Assembly: GCA_945901845.1 (NCBI GenBank)
Contig: CAMDLR010000005.1
Coordinates: 1 to 64,000, forward strand
Direction of reading: 5' to 3'
From: Sediminibacterium ginsengisoli
GTDB lineage: Bacteria > Bacteroidota > Bacteroidia > Chitinophagales > Chitinophagaceae
Length of the DNA stretch: 64,000 nt
Positions within the stretch are counted from its first letter, which is position 1; every line of letters begins with the position of its first letter. A program made the position numbers and the translations under genes. A model generated the notes under the pieces. That model was not told the DNA's origin. It ran no database searches and worked only from the letters and a program-made list of their open reading frames with translations. Positions 8,326-17,547 of the stretch are shown here, piece after piece.

Positions 8326-8342
8326 AGGTTTTGTGGGCCTAG

Positions 8343-8360
8343 GGCCGTTATTTAACGGCC
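8343..8360. other. Perfect 7-bp hairpin upstream of exbB
   Basis: GGCCGTT-ATTT-AACGGCC. It may be a weak terminator of the truncated EEP gene or a leader structure of exbB; no T-run follows, so the role is open. Confidence 0.45.
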
Positions 8361-8466
8361 TAATTGTGCAAAAGCTTTCTTAAATAACGTGGCTTTAGCA
8401 TTTTTATTCACAGGGCATTGCTTCTTTTGTAGAACTCACTAATTTTAAGGTAATCAAATCCATTGT

Positions 8467-9153
8467 ATGTTTTATTTATTACAAACAGACACCATTCAAA
8501 AAACACTCAGTACAGTTACTGCAAGTACGCCAGAAAAAATTTCTATGCTGAGCTTATTAGAAAAGGGTGGTTGGATAATGTATCCTTTATACTTCTTGCT
8601 TGTTGCGGCCATTTATGTTTTTATAGAGCGTTTGTTGGCAATTAACAAAGCCTCTAGAATAGAACCTAATTTCATGAATATTATTAGAGATAATATTGTA
8701 ACGGGTAATGTGCAAGCAGCACGCAACTTGGCTAAAAACACCAATAGTCCTGTGGCACGTATGATTGATAAGGGTATTCAACGCATTGGAAAGCCACTTG
8801 ATGCCATCGAAAAAAGTATGGAAAATGTGGGTCGCCTAGAAATGTACAATATGGAAAAAAACCTTTCTATTTTATCACTCATTTCTGGCATTGCACCTAT
8901 GTTTGGATTTTTAGGAACTATTATTGGAATGGTGCAATTGTTTTATGGCATTGCATCTACTGGCGAGTATACACTTAACACAATTGCTGGGGGTATTTAT
9001 ACAAAAATGATTACATCGGCCACGGGTTTAATTATTGGACTCATTGCGTATGTTGGGTATAATTTTTTAAGTACCCAAATTGATAAGACCGCCAATAAAA
9101 TGGAAGTAGCAAGTTCAGAGTTCATTGATATTTTACAAGAACCCACTCGTTAA
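8467..9153 (+). CDS. exbB: MotA/TolQ/ExbB proton channel family protein
   Basis: 228 aa, inner-membrane proton channel subunit that, with the ExbD-like protein 10 bp downstream, would use proton-motive force to energise TonB-dependent outer-membrane uptake or a related motor. The first membrane helix (about residues 38-58) is followed by a cytoplasmic stretch and the conserved two-helix core: GIAPMFGFLGTIIGMVQLF (about 140-158) and MITSATGLIIGLIAYVGYNF (about 182-202). No tonB lies alongside, so the partner is encoded elsewhere. The start is the first ATG in frame; a later ATG (residue 27) is an alternative. Confidence 0.9.
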   Translation: MFYLLQTDTIQKTLSTVTASTPEKISMLSLLEKGGWIMYPLYFLLVAAIYVFIERLLAINKASRIEPNFMNIIRDNIVTGNVQAARNLAKNTNSPVARMIDKGIQRIGKPLDAIEKSMENVGRLEMYNMEKNLSILSLISGIAPMFGFLGTIIGMVQLFYGIASTGEYTLNTIAGGIYTKMITSATGLIIGLIAYVGYNFLSTQIDKTANKMEVASSEFIDILQEPTR

Positions 9154-9162
9154 TTAACTACA

Positions 9163-9561
9163 ATGAATATCAGAAAGCGTTTAAGATCTCATCCAGAAGT
9201 GCACACCGGTGCATTAAATGATATTCTATTTATATTACTATTATTTTTTCTAATTGTATCAACTCTTGCAAATCCAAATGTCATTAAAGTGTCTAATCCA
9301 AAGGCAGCAAGTGATACAAAAGCCAAGCAAACAGTGGTGGTTACGGTAGACAAAGACCAGCAAATTTATATTGGATCAAAGCCTATTGTACTTGACTCAT
9401 TAGAATCTGAACTTTCTGTTTTTTTAGCGAAAGAAACGGATAAGCCGTCGGTGGTTATTAATGGCGATAGTACTTCACATTTAGGAACAGCTATTAAGGT
9501 AATGCAGGTGATAAAAAAATTAGGCGCAACGCCTGTAATGGCTGTAGACAATAGCCAATAG
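9163..9561 (+). CDS. exbD: ExbD/TolR-type biopolymer transport protein
   Basis: 132 aa. One membrane helix (about residues 20-36) begins with LNDILFILLLFFL, whose Asp19 or Asp20-equivalent is the proton-coupling acidic residue of the family. The periplasmic domain follows (about 60-130, VVVTVDKDQQIYIG and the VVINGDST strand). It lies 10 bp behind exbB and should assemble with it. It converges on prmC, with 14 bp between their stops. Confidence 0.9.
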   Translation: MNIRKRLRSHPEVHTGALNDILFILLLFFLIVSTLANPNVIKVSNPKAASDTKAKQTVVVTVDKDQQIYIGSKPIVLDSLESELSVFLAKETDKPSVVINGDSTSHLGTAIKVMQVIKKLGATPVMAVDNSQ

Positions 9562-9575
9562 TTATTAGCCAGCAG

Positions 9576-10439
9576 TTATTTTTTAGTGGCTACAATCATT
9601 CGGTCATTATCAAACAAGTCTTTTTTAAGCACAGTTTTGTAGTTGTTTTGTACAAAAACGTCCTGCGTTTGAAGTCCCATTGCTTGATTGATTTCTACAA
9701 AAAGTGCACCTCCTTTATTTAAATATTTATTGCCAAAACTAGCAATGGCGCTATAAAAAATAAGTGAATGGTTGTTCGCAACAAATAGGGCTGTATGCGG
9801 TTCAAAGTCAAGTATATATTTTGCCATATTTTCTTTTTCAATCTCCGCTATATACGGTGGGTTTGAAATTACAATATCATAAATACCAAACTCCGGCCAG
9901 TTTGTTTCGTCTAAAAAATCTAGTGTAATACATGAAATAGCTGTGTTATTTGCTAGTGCATTTGCAGAAGCTACTTTGATGGCTTCATTAGAAATATCTA
10001 CTGCTGTAATATGTGCACCCGGCAGTTTTTTTTGAAGTGCAATGGCAATACATCCACTACCTGTTCCTACTTCTAAAATTTTTAATGGTGCATCATTGAA
10101 CCTATTTGCTTTGGCCCAACTTGCACATAGGTTTACGAGTTCTTCGGTTTCGGGCCTGGGAATAAGGGTATGTTCGTTCACCGCTAAACACATGCCTGCA
10201 AACCATGCTTGCCCTAAAACGTATTGTACGGGCTTGCCCGATAATAGCTCGTTGGTATACTGTTCCAGCTGCTTCACATCTTCTATAGAAAGCGGTTCGT
10301 TTTTTTGAAGCCAACGGTCCATTTTTGACCTCCCCGTAATAGATTCCATCACCATACCTGCAATAGTAGCCGCCTCTCTATCATCATAGAGACCATTCAG
10401 TGCAGTAGTAAGGGATTGTTCAGCGGCTTCAAAAGTCAT
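9576..10439 (-). CDS. prmC: Release-factor glutamine N5-methyltransferase
   Basis: Methylates the Gln of the GGQ motif in peptide-chain release factors RF1 and RF2. The 287-aa protein has an N-terminal helical domain (about 1-75), the SAM-binding loop LEVGTGSGCIAIALQ (about 122-136), and the diagnostic catalytic motif ISNPPYIAE (about 190) that binds the substrate amide. Length and architecture are standard for the HemK/PrmC family. Confidence 0.95.
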   Translation of the reverse strand: MTFEAAEQSLTTALNGLYDDREAATIAGMVMESITGRSKMDRWLQKNEPLSIEDVKQLEQYTNELLSGKPVQYVLGQAWFAGMCLAVNEHTLIPRPETEELVNLCASWAKANRFNDAPLKILEVGTGSGCIAIALQKKLPGAHITAVDISNEAIKVASANALANNTAISCITLDFLDETNWPEFGIYDIVISNPPYIAEIEKENMAKYILDFEPHTALFVANNHSLIFYSAIASFGNKYLNKGGALFVEINQAMGLQTQDVFVQNNYKTVLKKDLFDNDRMIVATKK

Positions 10440-10464
10440 GATGCAATGTTAGTATCATTTAGGT

Positions 10465-10472
10465 TATTTTTG
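10465..10472 (+). promoter_or_regulatory. -7 box (TATTTTTG) before the YigZ gene
   Basis: Matches TAnnTTTG and lies 26 nt before the ATG; no convincing -33 element was seen at ideal spacing. Confidence 0.4.
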
Positions 10473-10498
10473 CGCCAGTCCTTCAATTTTATTTATCC

Positions 10499-11107
10499 AT
10501 GCAAAACGCAGATCATTACTTTACTATCGAAAAGCCATCTATGGCTGAATTTAAGGATAGGGGGAGTAAGTTTTTAGGGCATGCGTTTCCAGTTATTTCT
10601 GCTGAAAATTTCAAACACTATTTGCAAGATTTAAAAAAAGAGCACGCTAAAGCAGTACATCACTGTTTTGCATACAGGCTGGGATTGAATAACGATTTAT
10701 TTAGGGTAAGTGATGATGGTGAACCCGCTGGAACTGCTGGTAGGCCTATACTAGGGCAAATTGATAGTAGTGGCGTTACCAATACCGCCATTGTTGTAGT
10801 GCGGTATTTTGGAGGCACTTTACTAGGTGTGCCTGGGTTAATCAACGCCTATAAATCTGCGGCCTCAATGGCATTACAGTTAACGCCGTTTGTACAAAAA
10901 ACAATTGAATCTTATTACGAACTTTCTTTTGACTATACCCAAATGGGAGAGGTGATGAATGTTGTAAAGCAATATGGATGTTCCGTTTCGGAACAGTCTA
11001 TGCAACTTTTTTGTAACCTACGTATTGGTATTCCTAAAGCAAGGCTTAATGAAGTGTTGTATACATTTAAAGACTTACACACCGTAGGTATAAAACCCTG
11101 CGCCTGA
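10499..11107 (+). CDS. YigZ/IMPACT family protein
   Basis: 202 aa, two-domain member of the UPF0029/IMPACT family. The N-terminal domain shows the conserved DRGSKFLGHAFPV, HHCFAYRLG and SDDGEPAGTAGRPIL (about residues 76-90), then VVVRYFGGTLLGVPGLI. The C-terminal ferredoxin-like DUF1949 domain covers about 135-200. Biochemical function in bacteria is unsettled; links to ribosome or translation stress are inferred from eukaryotic IMPACT. The 3' end overlaps the convergent dehydrogenase gene by 33 bp. Confidence 0.9.
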   Translation: MQNADHYFTIEKPSMAEFKDRGSKFLGHAFPVISAENFKHYLQDLKKEHAKAVHHCFAYRLGLNNDLFRVSDDGEPAGTAGRPILGQIDSSGVTNTAIVVVRYFGGTLLGVPGLINAYKSAASMALQLTPFVQKTIESYYELSFDYTQMGEVMNVVKQYGCSVSEQSMQLFCNLRIGIPKARLNEVLYTFKDLHTVGIKPCA

Positions 11108-11935
11108 TTTTACGCCTAGTTTTTTATCTGCTACCATACTTACAAGAAGAGGACAGGGTGCGTATTTTTCTTCCTTAAATCCTTCGTATAAAACTTCTAG
11201 AATGCTAAGGCAAACATCGAGTCCAATAAAATCGGCAAGTTGAAGTGGCCCCATCGGATGCGCCATGCCAAGCTTCATAATCGTATCTATTGATTCTTTG
11301 GTGGCAACGCCTTGATGTAATGCATAAATAGCCTCATTGATCATAGGCATTAAAATTCTATTGGCAATAAATCCTGGAAAATCATTGACTACACATGGCA
11401 CTTTTAAAAGCACTTTACTGAGTTCAACAATGTTGTCGGAAGTAGCTGCGCTGGTCTCTTTTCCATTGATGATTTCAACAAGTTTCATGATTGGCACAGG
11501 GTTCATAAAATGCATACCAATAACTTGTGCTGGTCTTTTGGTAACGCTTGCAATTTCAGAAATAGAAATCGAAGAAGTGTTACTTGCTAGAACTGCATGT
11601 GGTGGTGCGGCAGCGTCTAGTGCTTCAAAAATGGAAAGTTTAATAGCTTTGTTTTCGGTAGCTGCTTCAACTACTAAATCGGCATTAGATACAGCTGTAG
11701 CAAGGGTTGTGCTTGTTGTTAGGTGTGCAAGTGCTATTTCTTTTTGAGCGGCCGTAATCGTTTCTTTTGTAACCAAACGGTCTAAATTTTTATGAATGGT
11801 AGCAACTGCTTTTTCAAGTTGCGCACTGTTAGTATCTAATAGCGTTACATTAAACGCATGGGTTGCAAATACTTGTGCAATACCATTACCCATGGTACCT
11901 GCACCAACAACTGTAACATTTTTTATAGTAGACAT
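11075..11935 (-). CDS. 3-hydroxybutyryl-CoA / 3-hydroxyacyl-CoA dehydrogenase
   Basis: NAD-dependent oxidation or reduction of 3-hydroxyacyl-CoA in fatty-acid or butanoyl-CoA metabolism. The Rossmann nucleotide loop VVGAGTMGNGIAQVFA is at the N-terminus. LASNTSSISISEIA and IGMHFMNPVPIMKLVEII (catalytic His) follow, then FPGFIANRILMPMINEA opening the helical C-terminal domain. About 286 aa, normal for single-domain enzymes of this family. I chose the ATG at 11935, 4 bp after the stop of the gene upstream; the longer frame to 11965 would run into that gene. Translationally coupled arrangement with the CarboxypepD_reg-like gene. Confidence 0.9.
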   Translation of the reverse strand: MSTIKNVTVVGAGTMGNGIAQVFATHAFNVTLLDTNSAQLEKAVATIHKNLDRLVTKETITAAQKEIALAHLTTSTTLATAVSNADLVVEAATENKAIKLSIFEALDAAAPPHAVLASNTSSISISEIASVTKRPAQVIGMHFMNPVPIMKLVEIINGKETSAATSDNIVELSKVLLKVPCVVNDFPGFIANRILMPMINEAIYALHQGVATKESIDTIMKLGMAHPMGPLQLADFIGLDVCLSILEVLYEGFKEEKYAPCPLLVSMVADKKLGVKSGAGFYTYGV

Positions 11936-11939
11936 AGAA

Positions 11940-12584
11940 CTATTTTTTTCGCTTATAATCGCCACGTTTCCACGACTGAATAAAGTCGGCCCAAGCTGCT
12001 GGATTTAAAATATTCATGGGCGGAATTTGCCCAGCATAATAATATTTATTGGCTTGTTGACGTAATTGATAATTTACTGCTTCTCTACCATCCGATGGTA
12101 AGGAGTTGAGTAAAATTCTATTGCGTGCTTCGTCTGTATTTTTTCTAGCAACCTCGTACATGTCATCGTTTACTTTGTTATTTACAAAGTCTCTTTCAAA
12201 CTGTTCACGTGTAGGTCTTGGTTTTAAAATAGTGGCGGGTAAATAAACGGTATCACTTACCATGAGTTGAATAACACTGTATTGGGTTTCTGTGAGGCTG
12301 ACAGGAATCTCAATGCGTCTGTCTTTAAAACCAACACAAGAAAAAGTGATTTTGTCACCTTTTAAAACAGCGATAGAAAATACGCCATCTGGGCTCGTAA
12401 TGGTACCTCTTCCTTTGCCTTCTACGATAATACTTGCAGAAGGGATAGCTCTTAAGCTGTCAGCGGTCATCACCACACCATAGAGTTGCACAACCGAGTC
12501 TCTGTAGGATGTATTTTGTGCCTTGGCCTTGTTAAGGCCACAAAAGGCTATTCCAATAAGAAGGATGCGTAGCATTTTATTCAT
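11940..12584 (-). CDS. Exported protein with carboxypeptidase-regulatory-like (beta-sandwich) domain
   Basis: 214 aa from the ATG at 12584, which gives a clean signal peptide (MLRILLIGIAFCGL...KAKAQ). Residues about 35-115 form a CarboxypepD_reg-like domain (VVQLYGVVMTADSLRAIPSA, GTITSPDGVFSIAV, ITFSCVGFKDRRIEIP), the plug-like domain also found at the N-terminus of TonB-dependent receptors. The C-terminal 100 residues are charged and of unknown fold. It is probably periplasmic or outer-membrane associated. It precedes the dehydrogenase gene by 4 bp, though a functional link is not obvious. Confidence 0.8.
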   Translation of the reverse strand: MNKMLRILLIGIAFCGLNKAKAQNTSYRDSVVQLYGVVMTADSLRAIPSASIIVEGKGRGTITSPDGVFSIAVLKGDKITFSCVGFKDRRIEIPVSLTETQYSVIQLMVSDTVYLPATILKPRPTREQFERDFVNNKVNDDMYEVARKNTDEARNRILLNSLPSDGREAVNYQLRQQANKYYYAGQIPPMNILNPAAWADFIQSWKRGDYKRKK

Positions 12585-12710
12585 CGGCTCAAAAATACGA
12601 ATGGTTTTGACAATAAAAAGGCAATAAATGAGTCTGTTTATGGCAAAGTAAGGGCTACAGCAATTAACTTTGCACACTTCTAGCTTATTTTAACAAAAAC
12701 TTGCGTGACC

Positions 12711-13805
12711 ATGACCGAAGAAGCGATATTACAGGCCCTTAGTAATGTACAAGAGCCCGATTTAGGAAAAGACCTTGTCACCTTAAATATGGTGAAAGAC
12801 GTGAAAATTAATGGCAACGATGTAAGTTTTACCATTGTGCTTACAACGCCAGCCTGCCCCATGAAAGACATGATGCGAACGGCTAGTGAAAATGCAGTTA
12901 AATTGCTTGTTAACAAAGCGGCTAATGTGCAAGTAAACTTTACAGCCAATACCACTTCTACCCGAAAAGAAAATTTACAAATATTAAGTGGTGTTAAAAA
13001 TATTATTGCAGTAGTAAGTGGTAAAGGGGGTGTAGGAAAAAGTACCGTCTCTGCAAATATTGCACTTGCCCTTGCAGAAGGTGGCGCAAGTGTAGGACTT
13101 ATGGATGCCGATATTTATGGACCTAGTGTTCCTATTATGTTTGGTGTGCGTGGTGTACGTCCACTCATGAAAGATATTGATGGCAAAGGATATATTGTGC
13201 CCCTCGAAAAATACGGTATCAAATTAATGAGTATTGGATTACTTGTTGATGAAAAAAATGCAGTGGTATGGCGTGGTCCAATGGCAAGTAGTGCCATCAA
13301 ACAATTTGTTACAGAAGTAGATTGGGGGCCACTCGATTATTTAATTATTGATATGCCGCCGGGTACTGGAGATATTCATTTAACATTGATGCAAACCGTT
13401 CCAGTAACAGGGGTGGTGATTGTTACAACACCCCAGGCTGTAGCACTTGCAGATGCTAAAAAAGGTATTGCGATGTTTGGTCAGGCACAAATTAATGTGC
13501 CTATTATTGGACTCGCCGAAAACATGGCTTATTTTACGCCGGAAGAACTACCCAACAATAAGTATTATTTGTTTGGAAAAGAAGGTGGCAAGAAATTAGC
13601 CGAAGAATATGACCTTGCATTTTTGGGACAAATTCCGCTGGTGCAATCTATTAGAGAAGGGGGTGATGAAGGCGTTCCGTCCATGATTGGCACCGATGAA
13701 ATTAGCAAGCAAGCTTTTAGAAATATTACGGCGCAAGCAGTACGAAATATTGCCATCAGAAATGCGGGTGTACCTGCAACGCAAGTGATTAAAACAGAAG
13801 TGTAA
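12711..13805 (+). CDS. mrp: Mrp/NBP35-type iron-sulfur carrier ATPase
   Basis: P-loop scaffold or carrier for Fe-S cluster assembly. An N-terminal MIP18/DUF59 domain (about 1-85, with TTPACPMKDMM) is followed by the deviant Walker A SGKGGVGKST (about 103-112), the switch region DADIYGPSVP, and YLIIDMPPGTGDIHL (Walker B). Other Mrp proteins carry a C-terminal CxxC that holds the bridging cluster after the ENMxxF motif. Here that region reads ENMAYFTPEELPNNKYYLFG, with no Cys. The ATG at 12711 is preferred over a GTG 6 bp upstream. cmk follows after 2 bp, so the two are probably co-transcribed. Confidence 0.92.
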   Translation: MTEEAILQALSNVQEPDLGKDLVTLNMVKDVKINGNDVSFTIVLTTPACPMKDMMRTASENAVKLLVNKAANVQVNFTANTTSTRKENLQILSGVKNIIAVVSGKGGVGKSTVSANIALALAEGGASVGLMDADIYGPSVPIMFGVRGVRPLMKDIDGKGYIVPLEKYGIKLMSIGLLVDEKNAVVWRGPMASSAIKQFVTEVDWGPLDYLIIDMPPGTGDIHLTLMQTVPVTGVVIVTTPQAVALADAKKGIAMFGQAQINVPIIGLAENMAYFTPEELPNNKYYLFGKEGGKKLAEEYDLAFLGQIPLVQSIREGGDEGVPSMIGTDEISKQAFRNITAQAVRNIAIRNAGVPATQVIKTEV

Positions 13806-13807
13806 GC

Positions 13808-14491
13808 ATGAAAAAAATCATCATTACTTTAGACGGATATTCTTCATGTGGCAAAAGTACCCTTGCCAAACAAATGGCAGCGCATTTAAATTATGTGTTT
13901 ATTGATAGTGGTGCGATGTACCGTGGTATTACACTTTATTTTATCAGGCATGGTATTGATGTAACAAATTCGGATGCAGTAATAGAAGCCCTCAAGCATA
14001 TTCATTTAGCATTTATGTTAAATGAAAAAACGGGAAGAGCGGATATGTATTTGAACCATGAAAATGTGGAGGAAGAAATTAGAGGATTAGAAGTAAGCAA
14101 TCAGGTGAGCCAAGTGGCAGCACTCGAGCCAGTGCGCATTTTTAGTGTAGCGCAACAGCAATTAATGGGTGGGCAAAAAGGCATTGTAATGGATGGGAGG
14201 GATATTGGCACGGCCGTTTTTCCGGAAGCCGAACTTAAAATATTTGTAACGGCTTCTCCTGAAGTACGCTTAGAACGCCGTTACCAGGAACTGGTAGCTA
14301 TAGACCCGGCTATTACCAAAGCCGAAATAAAGGCCAATTTAGAAATGCGGGATCATATCGATTCTACCAGGGAGTTTAGTCCATTAAAACAAGCAGATGA
14401 TGCACTTGTTTTAGACAACAGCAGTTTAACAAGAGATGAACAACTTGAATTGGCACTTTCTTGGGCCAAAGAGCGAATCGAAAGCGCTTAA
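13808..14491 (+). CDS. cmk: Cytidylate kinase
   Basis: Phosphorylates CMP/dCMP with ATP. The P-loop is slightly unusual, ITLDGYSSCGKSTLAKQMA (usual form xDGPxGSGKST). Substrate and lid motifs follow: FIDSGAMYRGIT, VMDGRDIGTAVFP (about 127-139), LERRYQEL and REFSPLKQADDALVLDNSSL. The 227-aa length is normal. It sits 2 bp behind mrp and is followed by an intrinsic terminator. Confidence 0.95.
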   Translation: MKKIIITLDGYSSCGKSTLAKQMAAHLNYVFIDSGAMYRGITLYFIRHGIDVTNSDAVIEALKHIHLAFMLNEKTGRADMYLNHENVEEEIRGLEVSNQVSQVAALEPVRIFSVAQQQLMGGQKGIVMDGRDIGTAVFPEAELKIFVTASPEVRLERRYQELVAIDPAITKAEIKANLEMRDHIDSTREFSPLKQADDALVLDNSSLTRDEQLELALSWAKERIESA

Positions 14492-14524
14492 TTGATTATA
14501 TTTGACATGCCTATGAAAAAAAAT

Positions 14525-14556
14525 GGTCCCTCCGTGGAAACGGAACGACCTTTTTT
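14525..14556 (+). terminator. Rho-independent terminator after cmk
   Basis: GGTC and CCGT arms pair with ACGG and GACC around a GGAA loop, with a symmetric 3-nt internal loop, then six T. Confidence 0.8.
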
Positions 14557-14719
14557 ACGATTGCTTGCCATATGAAAACCTTTGGTACAGCTTATAAATA
14601 ATTTGTACCTATATTTTTAACAGGAAACCCTGTTTGTTTGCTTGCTTTGTTAATACAAATATACAGCGTTTGTAGGCCGTTCAAAAACAACTTAGTGTTA
14701 AGGATATTACGCTTAAATG

Positions 14720-14727
14720 TATCTTTG
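14720..14727 (+). promoter_or_regulatory. -7 box (TATCTTTG) before the 517-aa helical protein gene
   Basis: TAnnTTTG match 45 nt before the ATG. The 160 bp between the cmk terminator and this box hold nothing else I recognise. Confidence 0.45.
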
Positions 14728-14772
14728 TAGCCGCAAAGCCTTGCTATTACTGGATTTTTTTGTAAACCCGAT

Positions 14773-16326
14773 ATGATGTCCAACCGTTTAGTGGATCCTT
14801 TATTTCAGTTAATTCACTCCCTCGAAAAGGCGGAGAAAAGACATTTTAAGTTGTATATCAAACGAAATTCAGCTAAAGAAGACCTCAAAATCATTCAATT
14901 ATTTGATGCGATAGCGGCTTTACCAGATTATGACGAGCGGATTTTACTCAAGAAGCTAAGCTCCATTGAAAAGCCCCAATTGGCTAATTTAAAAACACAT
15001 TTGTACAAACAGGTACTCGCTAGTTTGCGCCTTTTAAAAAGCAATGATAGTGTAGATCTTCAATTGCATGAGCAATTAGACCATGCGCGTATTTTATATA
15101 GCAAAGGGTTATATCACCAAAGTTTAAAAATTTTAGACAAGGCAAAACTATTAGCACATCAATACCATCAAGATAGTTTTTTAATTCAGATCATTTCACT
15201 GGAAAAAAAGATTGAGACCTTACACATCACAAGGAGTATGACAGACCGTGCAGGTCAGTTAACCCTCGAGGCCAACCAGGTAAATGAAAAACGAAAAATA
15301 ATTACGCAGCTTTCTAATTTGGCTTTACAACTGTATAGTTGGTTTGTACAAAATGGTCATGCACGTAATGAGGCCGATGAAATAGGTATTAAAACCTTTT
15401 TTAAAGAAGCGTTGCCTGCTAGTGCCGCGAAGCTCACCGGATTTTATGAGCGGCTTTATTTATACCAGAGTTATTGTTGGTATGCATTTATTAGGCAAGA
15501 CTTTATCATGTATTATAAGTATGCGCACCGTTGGTTTAATCTTTTTGAAACCAACAAAGAAATGGTTGAGATTGAAACAGGGCATTATATTAAGTCGATG
15601 CATATTTTACTCAATGCACATTTTGACCTACGTAATTTTGGCAAGTTTGGTAAGGTACTAGCGCATTTCGAAAAATTTGCTTTGTCGGAACTCCCCAATA
15701 AGCACGATATTTTTAGGGTCAATTCATTTGTATATATCAATAGTGCCAAGCTTAATAATCATTTGATGCAGGGCACGTTTAAAGAAGGATTACAGCATGT
15801 GCCGGCTTTAACAAAACAATTGAAGGCACTTGAAATGTATTTAGACCAGCACCGTATTTTGGTGTTCAATTATAAAATTGCCACCCTGTATTTTGGTGCC
15901 GGTGACTATGCCACTTCTATTGATTATTTAAGGCGTATTATTAATGATCATATTGATTTAAGAGGTGACTTGCAATGTTATGCGCGCCTACTGCATATGA
16001 TGGCGCATTATGAACTTGGAAATATTGAACTCATCGAAAGTTCATTGATAAAATCGGTGTATCGATTTATGGCAAAAATGGAAAACCTAACTGTTATAGA
16101 AGAAGAGATGTTTACATTTCTGCGCGGTTCTTTTAAAGATCCTTCCAGAAAAGTGACACAGGCATTGCAAGAGTTTTTAGCCAAAGTTAAAAAGTACGAG
16201 AAGTCTAGATTTGAAACACGTGCATTTGCCTACCTCGACGTTATTTCTTGGTTAGAAAGTAAGGTTGAACATAAAACGATGAGTGAGATTATTTATGCGA
16301 AGTATTTGAAGAGCCCTCACCGTTAG
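14773..16326 (+). CDS. Helical-repeat (TPR-like) protein of unknown function
   Basis: 517 aa, no signal peptide, so probably cytoplasmic. The sequence is almost wholly alpha-helical, with recurring Leu/Ala/Tyr patterns like degenerate TPRs, for example ARILYSKGLYHQSLKILDKA (about 112-131) and GDYATSIDYLRRI (about 376-388). No catalytic motif was found. The N-terminus (LFQLIHSLEKAEKRHFKLYI) is highly charged. It may be a scaffold or regulatory protein of a family restricted to Bacteroidota (inference). Its 3' end overlaps the convergent ATP-grasp gene by 38 bp. Two adjacent ATGs are possible starts. Confidence 0.75.
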   Translation: MMSNRLVDPLFQLIHSLEKAEKRHFKLYIKRNSAKEDLKIIQLFDAIAALPDYDERILLKKLSSIEKPQLANLKTHLYKQVLASLRLLKSNDSVDLQLHEQLDHARILYSKGLYHQSLKILDKAKLLAHQYHQDSFLIQIISLEKKIETLHITRSMTDRAGQLTLEANQVNEKRKIITQLSNLALQLYSWFVQNGHARNEADEIGIKTFFKEALPASAAKLTGFYERLYLYQSYCWYAFIRQDFIMYYKYAHRWFNLFETNKEMVEIETGHYIKSMHILLNAHFDLRNFGKFGKVLAHFEKFALSELPNKHDIFRVNSFVYINSAKLNNHLMQGTFKEGLQHVPALTKQLKALEMYLDQHRILVFNYKIATLYFGAGDYATSIDYLRRIINDHIDLRGDLQCYARLLHMMAHYELGNIELIESSLIKSVYRFMAKMENLTVIEEEMFTFLRGSFKDPSRKVTQALQEFLAKVKKYEKSRFETRAFAYLDVISWLESKVEHKTMSEIIYAKYLKSPHR

Positions 16327-17536
16327 TAATGTAGCTTGTGGTAGGCGCATAGGCAATACTGCCACCAACCCATGTTTCGTTTTGGTTGTAGCGAACCCCA
16401 ATCATTTTTCCTTTACTAAGCCTTGCGATGTTAATGGCCGGAAAAGGTCTAGCAGCGCCGTCTTCCCACAAATAAAGTAACCTGATTTCTACCTTAGCCG
16501 GCGTAGTTGGTGTTTTAATAATGGGGGCATAGTTTACTTTTTTTTGAAGCATCCAATTTGCTGGATCTGGTAGACTTTCAATATCATTATTAGTTACATC
16601 AATGATAACGCCCGCTCCAGCAAAAGAAAAGAGTGGCTTTAGTACATAGTTTTCTAGATCTTCTGGAATGCTTACTAGTTCGTTTACATAATAGCTAGTA
16701 GGAATATTTGGGTGTTGTAGTAAAGGCATGGTGTATTTACTAATCCGGTAAAACCAATTGGGGTGTCCGGCCCATTCTACGTTCAGGTTCTCAAACAAAA
16801 TGCGTCCTGCTTCCCTAATCTCTGATGGCATTTGATCTAGTTCATCAAAAATGATTCGGTTGTAAATTCTTTTAATGTCTATTTTTTCGCCGTCGCTATT
16901 TTTATAAAATAATGTGTCTCCTTCCTTGATAATATCTGTGATGCAAACAATAGTTACGCCGGTGAATGCTTCCGTTGCGTAAAAGTCGATTCTCGTTTTT
17001 TGAGTGTGTGGTTTTATTTCAAGTAACACCACATTTTTAGGATTGTGGTTTCCTACAATAATGGACTGTAACTTTTGTAGGTAAGAAGTTTTGTTGAGGC
17101 CACTATAATACGCCGAGAAGGGTGCTGGGATCTCGTAAACGGTGCGAGTGGCATCGTCTAGTAGTACTTGATACCCATAAAGGCTTGGAAAGCCTTGCAT
17201 TTCTATAAGTTGAGGTGCAATTTCATTTTTTTCATTCATGCAAATGCCAAAATCAAACGCTAAAAAATGAGGATATGCCGTTTGGTTGGGTACGTTTTTG
17301 TTAGCTGGAATTGAGGCATCCGTTAATGCCTGAAAATCTGAATGCGTAATGGTATCAATGATGTAATCACAAGTATCAAGCATTTGCTTATTGCAATGTG
17401 CGTCAATAAAAACTGGTGTTTCTGCTACTCTAAAATCGATGGCACCTACAAAATTTTTATTTAATTCGGATAATAACTGCGCGTATTTCTGTTCCGAAAA
17501 TTTTTGATTGAAACTATTTCTTTGATCAGGCACCAT
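16289..17536 (-). CDS. ATP-grasp-like protein of unknown substrate
   Basis: 415 aa. The C-terminal half has an ATP-grasp signature: YVLKPLFSFAGAGV (Lys300 and Gly-rich loop), WMLQKKV (about 328-334), VEIRLLYLW (Glu350, Arg352), INIARLS (Arg372), and the metal-site segment YNQNETWVGGS (Asn384/Asn386). The N-terminal 230 residues look like a pre-ATP-grasp region. ATP-grasp enzymes form acyl-phosphates and ligate them to amines or thiols. The gene directly upstream encodes a glutamine amidotransferase 11 bp away, so an amidation reaction is plausible but unproven. Last gene of a five-gene operon. Confidence 0.65.
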   Translation of the reverse strand: MVPDQRNSFNQKFSEQKYAQLLSELNKNFVGAIDFRVAETPVFIDAHCNKQMLDTCDYIIDTITHSDFQALTDASIPANKNVPNQTAYPHFLAFDFGICMNEKNEIAPQLIEMQGFPSLYGYQVLLDDATRTVYEIPAPFSAYYSGLNKTSYLQKLQSIIVGNHNPKNVVLLEIKPHTQKTRIDFYATEAFTGVTIVCITDIIKEGDTLFYKNSDGEKIDIKRIYNRIIFDELDQMPSEIREAGRILFENLNVEWAGHPNWFYRISKYTMPLLQHPNIPTSYYVNELVSIPEDLENYVLKPLFSFAGAGVIIDVTNNDIESLPDPANWMLQKKVNYAPIIKTPTTPAKVEIRLLYLWEDGAARPFPAINIARLSKGKMIGVRYNQNETWVGGSIAYAPTTSYITNGEGSSNTSHK

Positions 17537-17547
17537 GGCGTTTGAGT

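Noticed and set aside
8343-8360. Hairpin as a rho-independent terminator
   Set aside because: Stem is perfect but no T-run follows; kept only as a hairpin.
11337-11747. Open frame antisense to the hydroxyacyl-CoA dehydrogenase
   Set aside because: Shadow frame with no recognised fold.
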